This document shows positions 34,982 to 44,921 of a DNA stretch of 64,000 bases, in pieces. The notes under the pieces were generated by a model. The model was not told the DNA's origin, did not search any database, and saw only the letters and a list, made by a program, of their open reading frames with translations. The DNA is taken from assembly GCF_010093025.1 (NCBI RefSeq), contig NZ_CP048114.1, positions 1,612,001 to 1,676,000 of the forward strand, read 5' to 3'. Source of the DNA: Edaphobacter sp. 12200R-103. Its GTDB lineage: Bacteria; Acidobacteriota; Terriglobia; Terriglobales; Acidobacteriaceae. A program made the position numbers and the translations under genes. Positions within the stretch are counted from its first letter, which is position 1; each line of letters starts with the position of its first letter.

Positions 34982-36919
34982 TTATTTCGACTGCCGAATC
35001 GCCCAGCCGGCAAGGTCAATCGAGGCATCAAAGCCATCGAAGTCGAGTGGCAGGTGATTCCGTCGATCGACGTACTCGTTATAAATCCAGGGATCGACGA
35101 CGGCGAACACCGTCCCCTTGCCGACCTTTGCAACAGCCATCAGGACATCGCCCTTGTCCGTGAGAATAGCCTTTGCTGGAGCCGAAGGCGTGATTGTCGA
35201 GATTTCCTTCAGGTAAGCTTTGTGCGGATACTGAAAGACACCGGTTCCCTTTGGGATCATTATCGTTCCCTGCGGCCAATTGTTGTTCTGCACTGTATTC
35301 CGCAGGACCGCGTTGAAGTGAATCCCAAATCGCTCACTCAACGTATTGAAGTGATCGAACTCTGAGTTGGTGTTATCGTTCTCCATCAGCAGAAGAACCC
35401 CTCCGGCCTTCACCCACGCCTCGATGGCGTCTCCGCTTGCCTTGTCCATATAGTGCGGGTTGGGGTTACGGGCCGGGATATCGGGAGAGACCAGGATATA
35501 GACTTGGGCCTCTTTCAGATCAGCCACCGTGGGAGCTGTTTTCAGGGTCGCCAGTTTTGCGCCATACCTCTGAAATGCCCGACCGAAAAAGGCAAAGCCC
35601 GAGTTCGTATCATCGTCCCACTTGTAATGGAACAGCTCCGTCTGTCCGGCAGCGTTCTTCCGTGTCTGCGAATTGAACCACGCGTCCACCATAACGGTCT
35701 TGCCTTGGCCTAGCGCTTCGGTCGGAGCCTGCGCCATCTCCGAACCCGCCAACAGAAACGCTCCGATTCCCTTCGCGTCGTTAACTCTGGTTTTCTCACC
35801 AATGTAATAGTCGAAGGTTCCTGAGCGGTACGGTGAACCTCCCAGGCCGCCAACCTTTACCGTTCCGTCCAGTGAGGTCAAGCCATCCGCCCCTGTCTTG
35901 ACGAAGGTCTTCTGAATCGCGCCCCATGCCCGTTTGGCGGGAGCAAGGTCAGCCTGCGGCAGGTATCCCATCCGAACGCCCTTGGCCAGCGCATAGGTGA
36001 ACATGCAGCTCGCCGAGGCTTCCGTAAAGTTACCCTTGCGCGCTCCCTGGTCCATAACCTGCCACCAGAGGCCCGTCTTCTTATCCTGGTAGGCTACGAC
36101 AGCCTTGGCAACGCGATTCAAGGCGCGGACCAACTCAGGACGATCCGAATGATCCGCGGGAAACCAGTCCAGCACGTCGACCAGGGACATGGCGTACCAG
36201 CCCATCGCGCGGCCCCAGGCCTCCGGCGACAGACCCGTCTGCGGATCGGCCCACTTCATTTGCTTCGATTCATCCCATCCATGACGCAACAGGCCCGTTT
36301 TGGGATCGCGCATATGTTGATCCATCAGCAGAAGTTGCTTCGCAATGTCATTGAAGTCCTCGGGCTGCTGAAAGGTGACGGCATACTCCGCGCGGAACGG
36401 CTCCGCCATATAGGCCCCATCGAGCCACATCTGGTTGGGGTAGATCTGCTTGTGCCAGTAGCCTCTGCTGGCCGTCCTGGGCTGAAGGGCAAGCTGGTCA
36501 TGCACGTATTTAGCGGCGATGTAGTACTTCGCCTGGTGAGTAACGCGATAGACCAGCAGAACCGACCGGGCCATCTCAATCTCGTCGAGGCTGTGGGCAT
36601 CGGCATGATAGCTACGGATGGAGCCGTCGTCGGCAACGTACTTGTCCACCGCGGCCTTGATGTAGCGAAACTCGTCCCCATTGGCTGTCGTATGCCACTG
36701 CGCTGCCATTCCATCCAGCAGCACTCCCTCTTCATATCCCCAGTTGGCGGGATGATTCTCTGTGCTGATGACCGCTTTCGGCCACTCCTTCATTACCGAA
36801 TCGGCCATCTTTGCCGATGGCTGATCGATCCTGAGGGCTCCTTCGGCCTGTATTGCTGCTCCCGTCATCGCCTGAATGGCGACCGCACTACCGAGAGCCA
36901 TCACAGAAAACAGCTTCAT
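34982..36919 (-). CDS. Secreted GH88/GH105-type unsaturated glucuronyl/rhamnogalacturonyl hydrolase with C-terminal GATase-like domain
   Basis: About 645 residues. A signal peptide (about 1-25) precedes an alpha6/alpha6-barrel domain (to about 385) like YteR/YesR: WGYEEGVLLDGM, KQIYPNQMWLDGAYM (probable catalytic Asp) and EAWGRAMGWYAMSLVDVLDW. These enzymes hydrolyse unsaturated uronic acids left by pectin or rhamnogalacturonan lyases. The remaining 250 residues (from about QGKTVMVDAWFNSQ) form a Rossmann-like DUF4350/ThuA-type domain: VYILVSPDIPARNPNPHYM and VKAGGVLLLMENDNTN. ATG 36919 has AGGAGAG upstream. The RhgT-like esterase at 55.5 kb could act on the same polymer. Confidence 0.87.
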   Translation of the reverse strand: MKLFSVMALGSAVAIQAMTGAAIQAEGALRIDQPSAKMADSVMKEWPKAVISTENHPANWGYEEGVLLDGMAAQWHTTANGDEFRYIKAAVDKYVADDGSIRSYHADAHSLDEIEMARSVLLVYRVTHQAKYYIAAKYVHDQLALQPRTASRGYWHKQIYPNQMWLDGAYMAEPFRAEYAVTFQQPEDFNDIAKQLLLMDQHMRDPKTGLLRHGWDESKQMKWADPQTGLSPEAWGRAMGWYAMSLVDVLDWFPADHSDRPELVRALNRVAKAVVAYQDKKTGLWWQVMDQGARKGNFTEASASCMFTYALAKGVRMGYLPQADLAPAKRAWGAIQKTFVKTGADGLTSLDGTVKVGGLGGSPYRSGTFDYYIGEKTRVNDAKGIGAFLLAGSEMAQAPTEALGQGKTVMVDAWFNSQTRKNAAGQTELFHYKWDDDTNSGFAFFGRAFQRYGAKLATLKTAPTVADLKEAQVYILVSPDIPARNPNPHYMDKASGDAIEAWVKAGGVLLLMENDNTNSEFDHFNTLSERFGIHFNAVLRNTVQNNNWPQGTIMIPKGTGVFQYPHKAYLKEISTITPSAPAKAILTDKGDVLMAVAKVGKGTVFAVVDPWIYNEYVDRRNHLPLDFDGFDASIDLAGWAIRQSK

Positions 36920-37031
36920 CCCACTCTCCTCTTGCAAGACAGAATCTATACGACCACCAGCATACCTGCTTACAGCTCTGGCTCGTGAAGCTGAGAGACG
37001 CTCGCAGGTGAATCCACGCTCTGGCGCACTC

Positions 37032-38813
37032 TCAGTTGCATGCGATCGCAGTCCAGACAGGCGCCAGCAAGCTATTGGAGCCCGTGATCTGCAGGTCCAC
37101 GAAGTTTCCCGGAGCGATCGTCACGGTCCCCGTCGAGGTACAGCTGGAGTTGGTGGAGACCGTACAAACGAGCGACGTCGCTGACATCGATCCCGGCACG
37201 CCGGTTCGCAGAATGACCTGGATCGTATTGCCCTGCTGAGAGTATGCGGTCAGACTTGTGGCGGTACATCCGGAGGGCACCCAGGTCAGCACCGATCCCT
37301 GCTCGCTCGCTGCCGCATTTGCGCTGCTAACCGAGTAGTAGTACGAGGAGAACGAGACCGAATGATAAGTCGATGCAAACGATCCCCACCCGCCGCCGTT
37401 TCCAGCTCCGGAACTCCCATTCGCACCCGGCACACCTTGAGGAATCGTGAAATTGAGCACCGCTGCCCCGGATGTACCGGAATTGGTCACAGTAGCCGCC
37501 GTCCCCGGTGCTCCGGTTGTGACGGTGCCTACACTTACCGTTGCCGCCGCACCGGCAGGCCCGGTTGGGCCGGCCGATCCCATCTGAGCCAGGATTGCCC
37601 AGGCGGATGTTGAGCTGTCGGGCGGAACTGCGAGGTTCGTCAACAACGCCAGATATGTGCTTCCGTTGTAGGAAACGGCATCATTGGCGCGATAGGCGCT
37701 CGCAGTGGACCATGGACCTTTGAAACTCACCCCAGCGGGACCAGCCGGTCCTGTTGCTCCCTGAGGTCCTGTGGCTCCTTGTGGGCCCTGCGATCCCGCC
37801 GGACCGGGGGGGCCTGTGGAACCTGCCGGACCTTGTGGTCCGGTAGCGCCCTGCAAACCCGGAGGTCCTGTTGCACCTGCCGGCCCGGTTGGCCCTTGTA
37901 ATCCCTGCGGACCGATTGGTCCTGCAACACCAGCCGGACCTTGTGGTCCCTGGGTTCCCGCCGCAAATTTGCTCCACGACACAGGACTGGAATCGGGCTT
38001 ATTCCCCAGGTTTCCATCTGTCATGGAAACATAGGCAGCGCCACCGTAGGTCACCCCATCTCCAGCGCCATAGATAACGTCGGCCTGATACTCGCCGCGA
38101 AATGTCATTCCTACCGGCCCGGCTGGACCTCGGGGACCTTCAGGTCCACTTGGCCCCGCCAAACCCTGTGGACCCTGCTGGCCTTGAGATCCTACCGGCC
38201 CGGCTGGTCCCTGTGGACCGGTTGCTCCTGTATCACCCTTGGGGCCCGCAGGCCCCTGCGACACCAGTACAACTTCAAGACGCGGCGCATGTCCCGTCAG
38301 ATCATTCTCTTTGCTGTCAAACTGTACGGCGGCATCCGCCGATGTAAGCGCGATGCCATTATTGCTCGCGGGGTCTGTCAGCCAACCCTGGACCAACGCC
38401 GTTACATCGATCGGCACATAAGCTCCGGACTGGTCCACAGAAGTGGTCGCCAGGACCGAAGGGGACATCGCCGGCATCGTGCCATAGGTCACGCTGTACT
38501 CTCCCCACGAGGATGTGATCGCCTGCAGTCGGATCGAGCCTGCCGCATCGACACGATTGCAATAAAGTCTGAGGATTGCACGTGAGATCTGCGTCGGGGT
38601 TGTTCCTGAAGGAAGCGCCGAGAGGCCGAATTGCAGCAGAGAGGTGTAGCCTGCTCCTACGTTGAGGTTAGAGATGGTTCCGCTATTCGCCGCGGGCCGA
38701 GCAGAGTTGACATGCGCATCAGCCACCAGGGTCATCTCCGCTGCCAAAGCCGGCATCGCTGCTGCGAGCAGAACTATCGCACAGCGTACCCACCGAGGAA
38801 GCCGCAAACGCAA
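37032..38813 (-). CDS. Secreted collagen-like repeat protein with N-terminal DNRLRE domain
   Basis: 593 residues. A signal peptide (ends near PALAAE) leads to a DNRLRE/CBM96-like beta domain (about 25-180). A first Gly-X-Y block of about 16 triplets is followed by a roughly 50-residue aromatic carbohydrate-binding-like module, a second block of about 24 triplets, a second similar module ([21 protein letters not shown]), and a low-complexity Gly/Ala/Thr segment. The C-terminal beta domain (about 110 residues, with several Cys) may be the trimerisation head. Triplets are rich in GPA, GPQ and GAT. It probably forms a surface or extracellular triple-helical fibre. The start is TTG 38813 with AGGGGG eight nt upstream. 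Confidence 0.85.
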   Translation of the reverse strand: MRLRLPRWVRCAIVLLAAAMPALAAEMTLVADAHVNSARPAANSGTISNLNVGAGYTSLLQFGLSALPSGTTPTQISRAILRLYCNRVDAAGSIRLQAITSSWGEYSVTYGTMPAMSPSVLATTSVDQSGAYVPIDVTALVQGWLTDPASNNGIALTSADAAVQFDSKENDLTGHAPRLEVVLVSQGPAGPKGDTGATGPQGPAGPVGSQGQQGPQGLAGPSGPEGPRGPAGPVGMTFRGEYQADVIYGAGDGVTYGGAAYVSMTDGNLGNKPDSSPVSWSKFAAGTQGPQGPAGVAGPIGPQGLQGPTGPAGATGPPGLQGATGPQGPAGSTGPPGPAGSQGPQGATGPQGATGPAGPAGVSFKGPWSTASAYRANDAVSYNGSTYLALLTNLAVPPDSSTSAWAILAQMGSAGPTGPAGAAATVSVGTVTTGAPGTAATVTNSGTSGAAVLNFTIPQGVPGANGSSGAGNGGGWGSFASTYHSVSFSSYYYSVSSANAAASEQGSVLTWVPSGCTATSLTAYSQQGNTIQVILRTGVPGSMSATSLVCTVSTNSSCTSTGTVTIAPGNFVDLQITGSNSLLAPVWTAIACN

Positions 38814-39142
38814 AAGCTATTCCCCCTATAAAGTGCGTCAGCGTCTTCCGCCAGCTGGCCCGCCAAACGGAAGACGTGACTCATCCTGCACAACGTTCTG
38901 AAGCTCCACAATGCACGTTGTCGGCATGGCCTTGAGCCATGCGCTTCTCCATTCGCGAACAGAGACCGGGAGTACCTTTCGTTTTAGGCGATGACGCCGC
39001 AAGATACAACTGCCGGAGCTACAACTTATGTCGTAGAGTGACTGTACAACGCAGCCTCCACGCAGGACACATTTTTCCTCATCCGGCGCGCATCTCATAG
39101 AGTTGTAAGGTCAAACAAACGCAAAAAGGATATCCTCAGCCC
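38814..39142. promoter_or_regulatory. Divergent intergenic region with hairpin (38843-38877)
   Basis: 329 bp separate the divergent collagen-like and phosphoglucomutase genes. A 9-bp inverted repeat CGTCTTCCG / CGGAAGACG with a 17-nt loop sits 30 bp from the collagen gene start. Farther along, ACAAC-type motifs recur (38999-39051). No small gene in the region is convincing. AAAAAGGATATCC before 39143 is the pgm ribosome site. Confidence 0.45.
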
Positions 39143-40789
39143 ATGAGTTCCAACGAGATCAATCAGCCTGGCCAGCTTCCCTCTCTCGATTCCCTCGTCG
39201 ATATTCCTCATCTCGTCACCGCCTATTACGCGCTGCACCCTGACCCGGAAGTTGCTGCCCAGCGCGTCTCTTTCGGCACCTCGGGACACAGAGGATCGTC
39301 GTTTCACGCCAGCTTCAACGACGACCACATCGCCGCCATCACGCAGGCCATTGTGGAGTACAGGGCGACGGAGCATACGCTAGGCCCGCTCTTCCTGGCT
39401 CGCGACACCCACGCTCTCTCGGAACCTGCCTTCACGACAGCCCTCGAGGTCCTTGCAGCCAACGATGTTGAAGTCATGATCGACGAGCACCTGGGCTATA
39501 CTCCAACACCCGCGCTGTCCCATGCGATTCTCACCCGGAATGCAAACCCGAAGCTGCATCGTGCCGACGGCATCGTCATCACTCCTTCTCACAATCCACC
39601 AGAAGACGGAGGCTTCAAGTACAACCCTCCCAGTGGCGGCCCCGCCGACACATCGGCGACGAAATGGATTGAGAACCGCGCCAACGAGATCATCGCGAAT
39701 GGCCTGAAGGACGTAAAACGCGTCTCCTATGCCCGCGCTCTCGGCTCCGACAAGACCTACAGGCACGACTACATCACCGCCTACGTGGACGATCTGTCGA
39801 ACGTCATCGACTTCGACATTTTGCGAACGACTGCCCTCAAGCTGGCGGTCGATCCTCTGGGAGGAGCCGGCGTTCACTACTGGCCGCGCATTGCGGAAAA
39901 ATATCGTCTCCCCCTCGAGATCCTCAACACCCAAGTCGATCCAACCTTCCGGTTTATGACACTCGATTGGGACGGACGCATTCGCATGGACTGCTCCAGC
40001 CCGTACGCCATGGCCAGCATGATCGCGAACAAGGACAAGTATGACGTCTCCTGGGCCTGCGACACTGATCATGACCGTCACGGTATCGTCACGCGATCTG
40101 CCGGTCTGCTGAATCCCAATCACTATCTTGTGGTGATGATCCAGTACCTTTTCACGCATCGTCCGGAGTGGGGCGAGAACACAGCGATCGGGAAGACACT
40201 GGTCTCCTCCAGCATGATTGACCGTGTTGCCAAAGGATTAAACCGGCCCATGCTCGAGGTTCCTGTCGGCTTTAAATGGTTTGTGGACGGCCTGATCGAT
40301 GGTTCGCTTGGCTTTGTCGGAGAAGAGTCCGCAGGAGCCAGCTTCCTTCGCCGCAACGGCACGGTCTGGACTACGGATAAGGACGGCCTGATTCCTGGTC
40401 TCCTCGCAGCAGAGATGACGGCGCGGACAGGGCGCGATCCGGGCGAACTGTATCGTGAGCTGACGGCGAAGTATGGCGACCCGGTCTATCAGCGCATCGA
40501 CGCGGCTGCAACCAAGGAGCAGAAGGCCAAGCTCGGCAAACTTTCACCCTCACAGGTAACGGCAAAAGAGCTTGCCGGAGAGCCAATCACGGCCATCCTG
40601 ACCGAGGCCCCCGGCAACCACGCCCCCATAGGAGGCCTGAAGGTTGCCACGGAAAACGGATGGTTCGCTGCCCGTCCCTCCGGAACCGAAGACGTTTACA
40701 AGATCTACGCGGAGAGCTTCAAGGGACTCGATCACCTGAGGAAGATCCAGGCAGAGGCACAGGCTCTGGTCGACGCTGCAATCCGATAA
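39143..40789 (+). CDS. pgm: Phosphoglucomutase (alpha-D-glucose phosphate-specific)
   Basis: 548 residues, the usual length for bacterial Pgm. It interconverts glucose 1-phosphate and glucose 6-phosphate, feeding UDP-glucose and glycan synthesis. The phosphoserine loop is TPSHNPPEDGG, the metal loop DTDHDRHG, the sugar-binding GEESAG and the phosphate-binding RPSGTEDVYKIY. The N-terminal FGTSGHRGSS is complete. ATG 39143 follows AAAAAGGAT. The WbaP-like sugar-phosphate transferase elsewhere in the window would use the nucleotide sugars that derive from this step. Confidence 0.95.
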   Translation: MSSNEINQPGQLPSLDSLVDIPHLVTAYYALHPDPEVAAQRVSFGTSGHRGSSFHASFNDDHIAAITQAIVEYRATEHTLGPLFLARDTHALSEPAFTTALEVLAANDVEVMIDEHLGYTPTPALSHAILTRNANPKLHRADGIVITPSHNPPEDGGFKYNPPSGGPADTSATKWIENRANEIIANGLKDVKRVSYARALGSDKTYRHDYITAYVDDLSNVIDFDILRTTALKLAVDPLGGAGVHYWPRIAEKYRLPLEILNTQVDPTFRFMTLDWDGRIRMDCSSPYAMASMIANKDKYDVSWACDTDHDRHGIVTRSAGLLNPNHYLVVMIQYLFTHRPEWGENTAIGKTLVSSSMIDRVAKGLNRPMLEVPVGFKWFVDGLIDGSLGFVGEESAGASFLRRNGTVWTTDKDGLIPGLLAAEMTARTGRDPGELYRELTAKYGDPVYQRIDAAATKEQKAKLGKLSPSQVTAKELAGEPITAILTEAPGNHAPIGGLKVATENGWFAARPSGTEDVYKIYAESFKGLDHLRKIQAEAQALVDAAIR

Positions 40790-40803
40790 AACGGAATTAC
40801 AGA

Positions 40804-40830
40804 AAGGACTGCCACTCTCCAGCAGTCCTT
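40804..40830 (+). terminator. Hairpin terminator after pgm
   Basis: AAGGACTGC and GCAGTCCTT pair over 9 bp around a 9-nt loop, followed by CTGCCTTTTA; the T tract is not immediate, so efficiency is uncertain. Confidence 0.65.
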
Positions 40831-40972
40831 CTGCCTTTTAAGAACTCCAACTCAGTGCATGTTTACATATCATCCTTGGAGGTGGGGATGGCTTAGGTTG
40901 TCTATCTGATGCGACCGCCATCATGCCTCTTTGAGGCGACGATGATCGGATTCCGATGAAGGTTGGTACATC

Positions 40973-41362
40973 TCAGTGCAGGAGCATGCTGCAGATCAGC
41001 GTGGCAAGGACAACGCTGGTAATAACCACGTAAACGCGATCACGCTCCATCGCAAAGCCAATAATCGACAGGGCAACCCGAATGATAGGCGTCAGAAGCA
41101 GGCAGATGATGCCGATCTGGATGATAGCAAGGCCGCGTCTCCCTATCCCGAGTCCCGGGGAGAGAAACGCCCGGTGAAAGATCTGCAAGGGGGAGGCATA
41201 TGGCGTGTTCTCTCCGGCAAAGGTATGGAACGAGACCGGCTCCGTGCTGTGGCCGTAGAGGTACATGGCGCCACCCACGAGAGCGATCGCGACCGCCGTC
41301 AGGACACCGCCGCGCAGCGTCAGTCCAATGATCTTCTGGAGCTGTTTGTCCTGGATGTCCAC
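40973..41362 (-). CDS. DUF1634 membrane protein (TauE partner)
   Basis: About 129 residues with three hydrophobic helices. DUF1634 proteins are usually encoded next to a TauE/SafE permease, as here, but their role is not known. The chosen GTG at 41362 lies directly after the TauE stop (1-nt gap) and has a near-perfect GGGGGAGG seven nt upstream; a longer TTG start at 41389 would overlap tauE. Likely translated with the permease and possibly an accessory subunit. Confidence 0.8.
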   Translation of the reverse strand: MDIQDKQLQKIIGLTLRGGVLTAVAIALVGGAMYLYGHSTEPVSFHTFAGENTPYASPLQIFHRAFLSPGLGIGRRGLAIIQIGIICLLLTPIIRVALSIIGFAMERDRVYVVITSVVLATLICSMLLH

Positions 41363-41363
41363 G

Positions 41364-42200
41364 CTAGAGCCTCCCCCGGATTCCTTCAACGATCATCTGG
41401 ACCGCGACAACGGCGACGACCACCGCGAACAGCCGCCGCAGATTCCGGACGGGCAGCCGTGGCAGCAGGCGAGCGCCGACCATCGCTCCACAGAGCACCC
41501 CAAGCATGACGGGCAGCGCGATCACAGGGTGAATATAGCCGCGCTTCAGATAGATCGCTGCGCTGGCAACCCCCGTGACGCCGATCATAAAGCTGCTGGT
41601 GGCGGTGGAGACCTTGAAGGGTATCCCCATGACGCTGTCCATCGCGATCACCTTCAGCGCACCTGAACCGATTCCAAGAAGTCCCGAGAGCAGTCCGGCC
41701 ACGTACATCAGGCTGAATCCACCTGTCGGGTGCGAGACTCCGTAAGGGATCGTCTCGTCTTTGGTCTGATAGACGCCATTCAGCTTCATCCTTTCGGCGA
41801 AGGGTGTACCTGTTGCAGAGACATGTTCCTCGTGGCGCATGCGGCCGCTCTGCCAGGAGGCGTGAAGGAGCACCATGCCGAAGATCACCGCCAGGACTGC
41901 GGTAGGAATCTTGCTGGCCAGCATGGCGCCGCAAATAGCGCCAACCGTGGTCGCCAGTTCCAGAAACATTCCGATCCGTATATTGGAAAGCCCATCGCGC
42001 ACATAGGCGGACGCGGCTCCGGAGGAAGTGGCAATCACCGAGACCAGGCTCGCCCCAATGGCGTAACGGATGTCGACCCCCAGCAACAGGGTGAGAGCGG
42101 GGGTGACGATGACGCCGCCTCCCAGACCGGTCAGCGCTCCGACGAGTCCTGCTGTCGTGGAGATAAAGAAGACAAACAGCGCGAACTCGTAAGCGGGCAT
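41364..42200 (-). CDS. TauE/SafE family sulfite/organosulfur exporter-like permease
   Basis: About 278 residues with seven to eight membrane helices. The two repeated halves are visible: TAGLVGALTGLGGGVIVTPALTLLLG at the N terminus and the related GLLSGLLGIGSGALKV in the middle. Members export sulfite, sulfonates or other small anions by secondary transport; the substrate here is unknown. ATG 42200 has GGAGG four nt upstream. It is followed immediately by the DUF1634 gene. Confidence 0.87.
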   Translation of the reverse strand: MPAYEFALFVFFISTTAGLVGALTGLGGGVIVTPALTLLLGVDIRYAIGASLVSVIATSSGAASAYVRDGLSNIRIGMFLELATTVGAICGAMLASKIPTAVLAVIFGMVLLHASWQSGRMRHEEHVSATGTPFAERMKLNGVYQTKDETIPYGVSHPTGGFSLMYVAGLLSGLLGIGSGALKVIAMDSVMGIPFKVSTATSSFMIGVTGVASAAIYLKRGYIHPVIALPVMLGVLCGAMVGARLLPRLPVRNLRRLFAVVVAVVAVQMIVEGIRGRL

Positions 42201-42315
42201 TCGCCTCCATTGCAATTCAGCTTCGCGGGGGTCACGAAAGGGCTTTCCATACGCCCTCTCACGTATCCTTGAAGGCGATCTCTCTTCATTCTATTCACAC
42301 AGGCCACGGAGGCGG

Positions 42316-43623
42316 ATGCGGTCACGACTGGAAGAATACTTTGGCTTTGCCGCACACGGCACCAGTTGGCGAACGGAGATTCTGGCCGGTTTTACGACAT
42401 TCATCACCATGGCCTACATCATCTTCGTGAACCCCGAGATTCTGCACGAAACCGGGATGCCGATCGCCGCCGTGACAGCCGCGACCTGCCTGTGCGCAGC
42501 CTTTGGCAGCGTGCTAATGGGCGCGCTGGCCAACTATCCCTTGGCGCTGGCTCCTGGTATGGGGCTGAACGCCTACTTCACCTACACGGTCGTCAAGGCG
42601 ATGCACGTGCCGTGGCAGACGGCGCTGGGTGCGGTCTTTCTGTCGGGCGTCATCTTCCTGGTGCTCACTTTTACTGGAATCCGCCAGCTTCTGGTCAGTG
42701 CCATCCCGCATCAGCTTCACGCAGCGGTCGCCGGAGGCATCGGCCTCTTCATCGCCTTTATTGGCTTTCGTAACGCAGGCATTATCGTCCCGAACCCAAC
42801 GACCACGGTCTCATTGGGCAACCTGCACGCTCCCACGACGGCGCTTGCGCTCTTTGGACTCATCCTGATCGCCGTCCTGCAGGTGCTGCGGGTACGCGCC
42901 GCCATGCTGATCGGCGTGCTGGGAACGATGGCGATGGGGCTTGTCTTCGGGCAGGTGCACTGGGCCCCGGTTCCCTATCACCTGGCCTCTCTGGGCGAAA
43001 CCGCCTTCCGGCTCGATGTCCGTGGCGCGCTTAGGATCGGCGCGGCGGAGATCATCTTCGTCTTTCTCTTTGTCGATCTGTTCGACAATATAGGAACACT
43101 GGTCGCCGTCTCCGAGCGCGCCGGGCTGATGACCCCGGACCATCAAATCCCCCGGTTGAACCGCATCTTCTTCGCGGACGCGACCGCCACGATTGTCGGA
43201 TCGCTGACCGGGACCAGCACCGTGACCAGCTATATCGAATCTTCCGCCGGTGTGGCTGCGGGCGGAAGGACCGGCGTGACCGCAATCGTGACAGGAATCC
43301 TGTTTGCGGCGTCCCTGTTTATCGCTCCACTGGTGGGAGCCATCCCGAGCTTTGCCACCGCTCCCGCCCTGATCCTCGTGGGTGGCCTGATGGTTACGGG
43401 ACTTGGCCAGATCGAGTGGACCGATCCAGTCATCGCGATTCCTGCCTTCCTGACGGTAACAACGATTCCTCTGACCTGGTCCATCGCCGATGGCCTGAGC
43501 TTCGGACTGAGCAGCTATGCCCTTCTGGAGGTGCTGACCGGAAAGGCCAAACGGTCGAGTTGGATGCTCTACCTGCTGGCGCTGCTCTTTATGGTCCGGT
43601 TCTTCTTCCTGCATCTCTCGTAG
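42316..43623 (+). CDS. NCS2 family purine permease (adenine/guanine/hypoxanthine type)
   Basis: 435 residues with about 12-14 membrane segments. It resembles AdeQ/GhxQ/PbuG-type proton-coupled purine importers: FTTFITMAYIIFVNP, APGMGLNAYFTYTV, FLFVDLFDNIGTLVAV and GTSTVTSYIESSAGVAAGGRTG. ATG 42316 has GGAGG four nt upstream. Purine base uptake would complement the nucleoside salvage genes 17-28 kb away. The preferred base cannot be told from the sequence. Confidence 0.92.
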   Translation: MRSRLEEYFGFAAHGTSWRTEILAGFTTFITMAYIIFVNPEILHETGMPIAAVTAATCLCAAFGSVLMGALANYPLALAPGMGLNAYFTYTVVKAMHVPWQTALGAVFLSGVIFLVLTFTGIRQLLVSAIPHQLHAAVAGGIGLFIAFIGFRNAGIIVPNPTTTVSLGNLHAPTTALALFGLILIAVLQVLRVRAAMLIGVLGTMAMGLVFGQVHWAPVPYHLASLGETAFRLDVRGALRIGAAEIIFVFLFVDLFDNIGTLVAVSERAGLMTPDHQIPRLNRIFFADATATIVGSLTGTSTVTSYIESSAGVAAGGRTGVTAIVTGILFAASLFIAPLVGAIPSFATAPALILVGGLMVTGLGQIEWTDPVIAIPAFLTVTTIPLTWSIADGLSFGLSSYALLEVLTGKAKRSSWMLYLLALLFMVRFFFLHLS

Positions 43624-43698
43624 GAATCCGAGGAGATCCGAATAACGATCAAAACAAATCCTTTGTATTCAGATATTTTTTCGCCCTAGTTAAAGTAA

Positions 43699-43728
43699 AA
43701 GATGCCCGAAATCGAGCTCGGGCATCTT
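43699..43728. terminator. Bidirectional terminator
   Basis: AAGATGCCCGA and TCGGGCATCTT form an 11-bp stem with an 8-nt loop between the convergent purine permease and DsbA-like genes. T-rich sequence follows on both strands (CTCTTTCTCT and TTTTACTTTAA). Confidence 0.85.
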
Positions 43729-43779
43729 CTCTTTCTCTGCCACAAGAACCGTCAGGAGAGGCTCCGTCTTGCTACTCGT

Positions 43780-44868
43780 CTAGTGGGCCAGGGTTGGAGT
43801 CTGGCGCAGGGGCGCGGCCCCAGTGCTCACTCCGTCCTGCACTGCCTGATAGGAGACGATGGTCTTGAGGGTCTCATATGGAAGGTTAGAGGTCAGCGGA
43901 AGAAGGCGGCCGTTGATGGCCAGCATGGGGGTCTGCTGGACGCCGATGTCCTCAGCGAGTTTGACCGAGGCTTGAACAGCGTTCTTCGTCTCCGCAGTCG
44001 AGGCGCAGGCGTCGATCGCGGCGGGATCAAGCCCAGCCTTGGTCACGGCATCCTTCAGAGTCTGATCGCCGGTGGCGGGAGTGAGAGCAGCCTGCTTGTC
44101 GAAGACCTCGGCGGCGTAGGCGAAGAAAGCGTCATTCTTCTGCTTCGTCACGCAATAGCCGTATGCCGCTGCTTTAAAGGCGTAGGGATGGATATCGGCA
44201 ATGGGGAAGTTCTGGAAGACGATCTGCGCATTGGGAAAGTCCTGAGCGAGCCGGTCCATGGTGGGCTGGGCCTCTTTGCAGTGCGGGCACTGCAGATCGG
44301 CAAACTCCACCAGCAGCAGGCCTTTTCCTGCGGCTCCGCGATGCGCACCGTCGGCGTGCTCCTCAAGGGTCTTCCGGGTATCCGCAAACGGCGTAGCCCC
44401 GAACGAGATGATTCCTGAGGCATCGGCGATGGCGTGCTTGCCATCGGGCAGCACGAAGAAAGAGGCGGCCGAGACCTTGGCGTTGGGCTTCTTGTCTGAG
44501 ACGTAGACGACGACCTTGCTGACGCCGGGTGCCTGGGTAGTCTGGATGGCCTCAACCCTCCAGATGCGATCGGGATCGTAACCCCAGAGCGCCTTGAGGA
44601 AGGAGTCGACAGTGGCGACAGTGGGGGTGCTGGCAGTGAAGTACTTCTGGTTGACCGGAGGGAATGGATCAGGATGGTTGGAAGGATCGAGGGTCTGGAG
44701 TTCCAGCTTGGGGCGGTTCCCCTGGGTGGCCTGGCCCGGAACTGCTGTCTGAGCAGGAGATGTCTGTGCGGGAGCCGGGGCCGGTGCAGCCGGCGCCTGC
44801 GCTGAAGCAAGGAGTGCAGCACCGAGAAACGGCGCCAGTGCGGTCGACAGAATATGAGCTCTTTTCAA
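43780..44868 (-). CDS. Secreted DsbA/DsbG-like thiol oxidoreductase
   Basis: 362 residues. A signal peptide (1-23) and a Pro/Ala/Gln-rich spacer (24-50) precede a roughly 120-residue domain, then a thioredoxin fold with CPHC at 194-197 (FADLQCPHCKEAQP) and the cis-Pro loop in QQTPML. The helical insertion typical of DsbA follows. It should oxidise or isomerise disulfides in the periplasm. The first domain (about 55-165) resembles the N-terminal domain of other acidobacterial-type DsbA proteins and its role is not known. The convergent terminator at 43699-43728 follows. Confidence 0.85.
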   Translation of the reverse strand: MKRAHILSTALAPFLGAALLASAQAPAAPAPAPAQTSPAQTAVPGQATQGNRPKLELQTLDPSNHPDPFPPVNQKYFTASTPTVATVDSFLKALWGYDPDRIWRVEAIQTTQAPGVSKVVVYVSDKKPNAKVSAASFFVLPDGKHAIADASGIISFGATPFADTRKTLEEHADGAHRGAAGKGLLLVEFADLQCPHCKEAQPTMDRLAQDFPNAQIVFQNFPIADIHPYAFKAAAYGYCVTKQKNDAFFAYAAEVFDKQAALTPATGDQTLKDAVTKAGLDPAAIDACASTAETKNAVQASVKLAEDIGVQQTPMLAINGRLLPLTSNLPYETLKTIVSYQAVQDGVSTGAAPLRQTPTLAH

Positions 44869-44921
44869 AACGCGAAAACCTTTCTGAACCTGCAGTCACG
44901 CCGGACCACAGATGAGTTTCA

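Noticed and set aside
37700..38250. CRISPR-like or VNTR array in the repetitive stretch
   Set aside because: The periodicity is 9 nt and coding (Gly-X-Y triplets), without spacers.
38838..39098. 86-codon minus-strand frame in the collagen/pgm gap
   Set aside because: No ribosome site, no family, and it covers the hairpin; considered non-coding.
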